Below, in pieces: positions 5,827 to 6,540 of a stretch of 6,540 bases of DNA. The DNA is from an uncultured Chloroflexota bacterium (GTDB lineage: Bacteria > Chloroflexota > Dehalococcoidia > Lucifugimonadales > CAJWER01): assembly GCA_913030785.1 (NCBI GenBank), contig CAJWER010000168.1:1-6540 (forward strand). Direction: 5' to 3'. Below the pieces are notes generated by a model. The model made no database searches. It was given only the letters and a program-made list of their open reading frames with translations, and was not told where the DNA came from. Made by a program: the position numbers and the translations under genes. Numbering within the stretch: position 1 is the first letter of the stretch; each line of letters starts with the position of its first letter.

Positions 5827-6504
5827 ATGTCTACCGAGTACCAGAACAATCACTACGTTCCTGTTTGGTATCAAAAACAGTTCATTCCTTTGGGCCAGAC
5901 AAAGCAGGAACTATATTATCTTGACATGAAGCCTGGCGAGTTCGTTATCCCAGGCAAAGGGCGCCAAAAGCGGAGCGGCCTTCGCAAATGGGGTCCCAAG
6001 CGGTGCTTCTCCGAACTCGAACTGTACACCAGGCACTTTGGGGTAGTTGAATCCACTGCGATAGAGCAGCAATTCTTTGGTCCCATCGATGACAATGGTA
6101 AGAAAGGTGTCGAATATTTCGCGAACTTCGTATGGCAATCTGTAGACTACGATGCGTTCTATAGCATGATTTTTTATATGTCTACTCAGAAGCTCCGGAC
6201 TCCAAAAGGTCTAGGCTGGCTGAGCGACCAAACCGGAGCCAGCGGCAATGATGACATCCTAAATCAAATGATCCAATTCCGAGACATATTCTCCGCTATT
6301 TGGGGAGAATGCGTTTGGCCAATTGCTGATGCCAAGCAGTCAGATACAAAGTTCATAATTTCTGATCACCCAGTGACGGTTTACAATCGAAGATGCGGGC
6401 CACGCTCTCAGTGGTGCCGCGGATTTAATGATCCGGACATTCGATATTTTTGTTCGAAACTACAAACTATACTGGATTCTTTGTCATTTAAGGCAACGCA
6501 ATAA
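5827..6504 (+). CDS. DUF4238 family protein, apparently C-terminally truncated
   Basis: The 225-residue product resembles DUF4238 (PF14022). It has the N-terminal NNHYVPVWYQKQFI motif (7-20), KWGPKRCFSELELYTRHFG (54-72), STQKLRTPKGLGWL (119-132), and the signature SDTKFIISDHPVTVYN (172-187) with WCRGFNDPDIR following. The family's function is not established; its members are often scattered accessory genes. Family proteins usually run to around 300 residues or more, with a hydrophobic strand after this point. Here the sequence changes to KLQTILDSLSFKATQ and stops at TAA, and neither other frame restores a recognisable continuation before the window ends. A deletion, frameshift or divergent end are all possible. 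There is no clear Shine-Dalgarno; GAGGG at 5805-5809 is too distant. The GC content is lower than in the operon, consistent with separate acquisition. Confidence 0.7.
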   Translation: MSTEYQNNHYVPVWYQKQFIPLGQTKQELYYLDMKPGEFVIPGKGRQKRSGLRKWGPKRCFSELELYTRHFGVVESTAIEQQFFGPIDDNGKKGVEYFANFVWQSVDYDAFYSMIFYMSTQKLRTPKGLGWLSDQTGASGNDDILNQMIQFRDIFSAIWGECVWPIADAKQSDTKFIISDHPVTVYNRRCGPRSQWCRGFNDPDIRYFCSKLQTILDSLSFKATQ

Positions 6505-6540
6505 AAATTCTGAAACGGTTTTAGAGCAATTTGTTTACAT

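Noticed and set aside
6519..6528. GTTTTAGAGC resembles the start of a type II CRISPR repeat
   Set aside because: It is a single 10-base match at the window edge, with no second copy, spacer pattern or cas gene.

Overview
The window is a GC-rich four-gene operon (about 1136-5722, + strand) set between two AT-richer, more disordered flanks. In order it encodes a DUF1800 protein, a DUF1501 protein, a six-repeat NHL beta-propeller and a di-haem c-type cytochrome. The style of these proteins and of the TPR remnant resembles marine Chloroflexota such as the SAR202 clade. That is an inference from remembered family resemblance, not from a marker gene. TGA and TAG both terminate genes here, so the standard bacterial code applies.

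Left flank (1-1061). A small two-helix membrane protein on the + strand is followed by minus-strand debris: an unrecognised 107-aa ORF, the C-terminal part of a TPR protein, and the istA-side end of an IS21-family element. That end carries the first 29 or so codons of IstA and three TGTACC repeats. The TPR remnant is joined directly to the broken istA, so the rest of the IS and the start of the TPR gene are gone. The outer IS end lies only 75 bp upstream of the operon's first start codon.

Core (1136-5722). The four genes share a strand, with gaps of 21 bp, 5 bp and 64 bp. DUF1800 and DUF1501 are a widespread adjacent pair of uncertain biochemistry, and DUF1501 resembles the alkaline phosphatase/sulfatase fold. 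Here the pair is joined by a propeller and a membrane-anchored cytochrome, which suggests a redox or hydrolytic module at the membrane. However, none of the first three proteins has a visible signal peptide.

The most striking detail is at the cytochrome start. A good Shine-Dalgarno and ATG at 4829 open a lysine-rich membrane anchor that runs in frame into the cytochrome, but codon 13 is TGA. That TGA forms part of the 5' arm of a perfect 7-bp hairpin (4865-4883). As written, the gene is either broken, started downstream without its anchor, recoded, or affected by a base error.

Right flank (5723-6540). A weak terminator candidate is followed by a lower-GC DUF4238-type gene that looks cut short at its C-terminus. 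I recognise no complete new defence, CRISPR or RNA system in the window.
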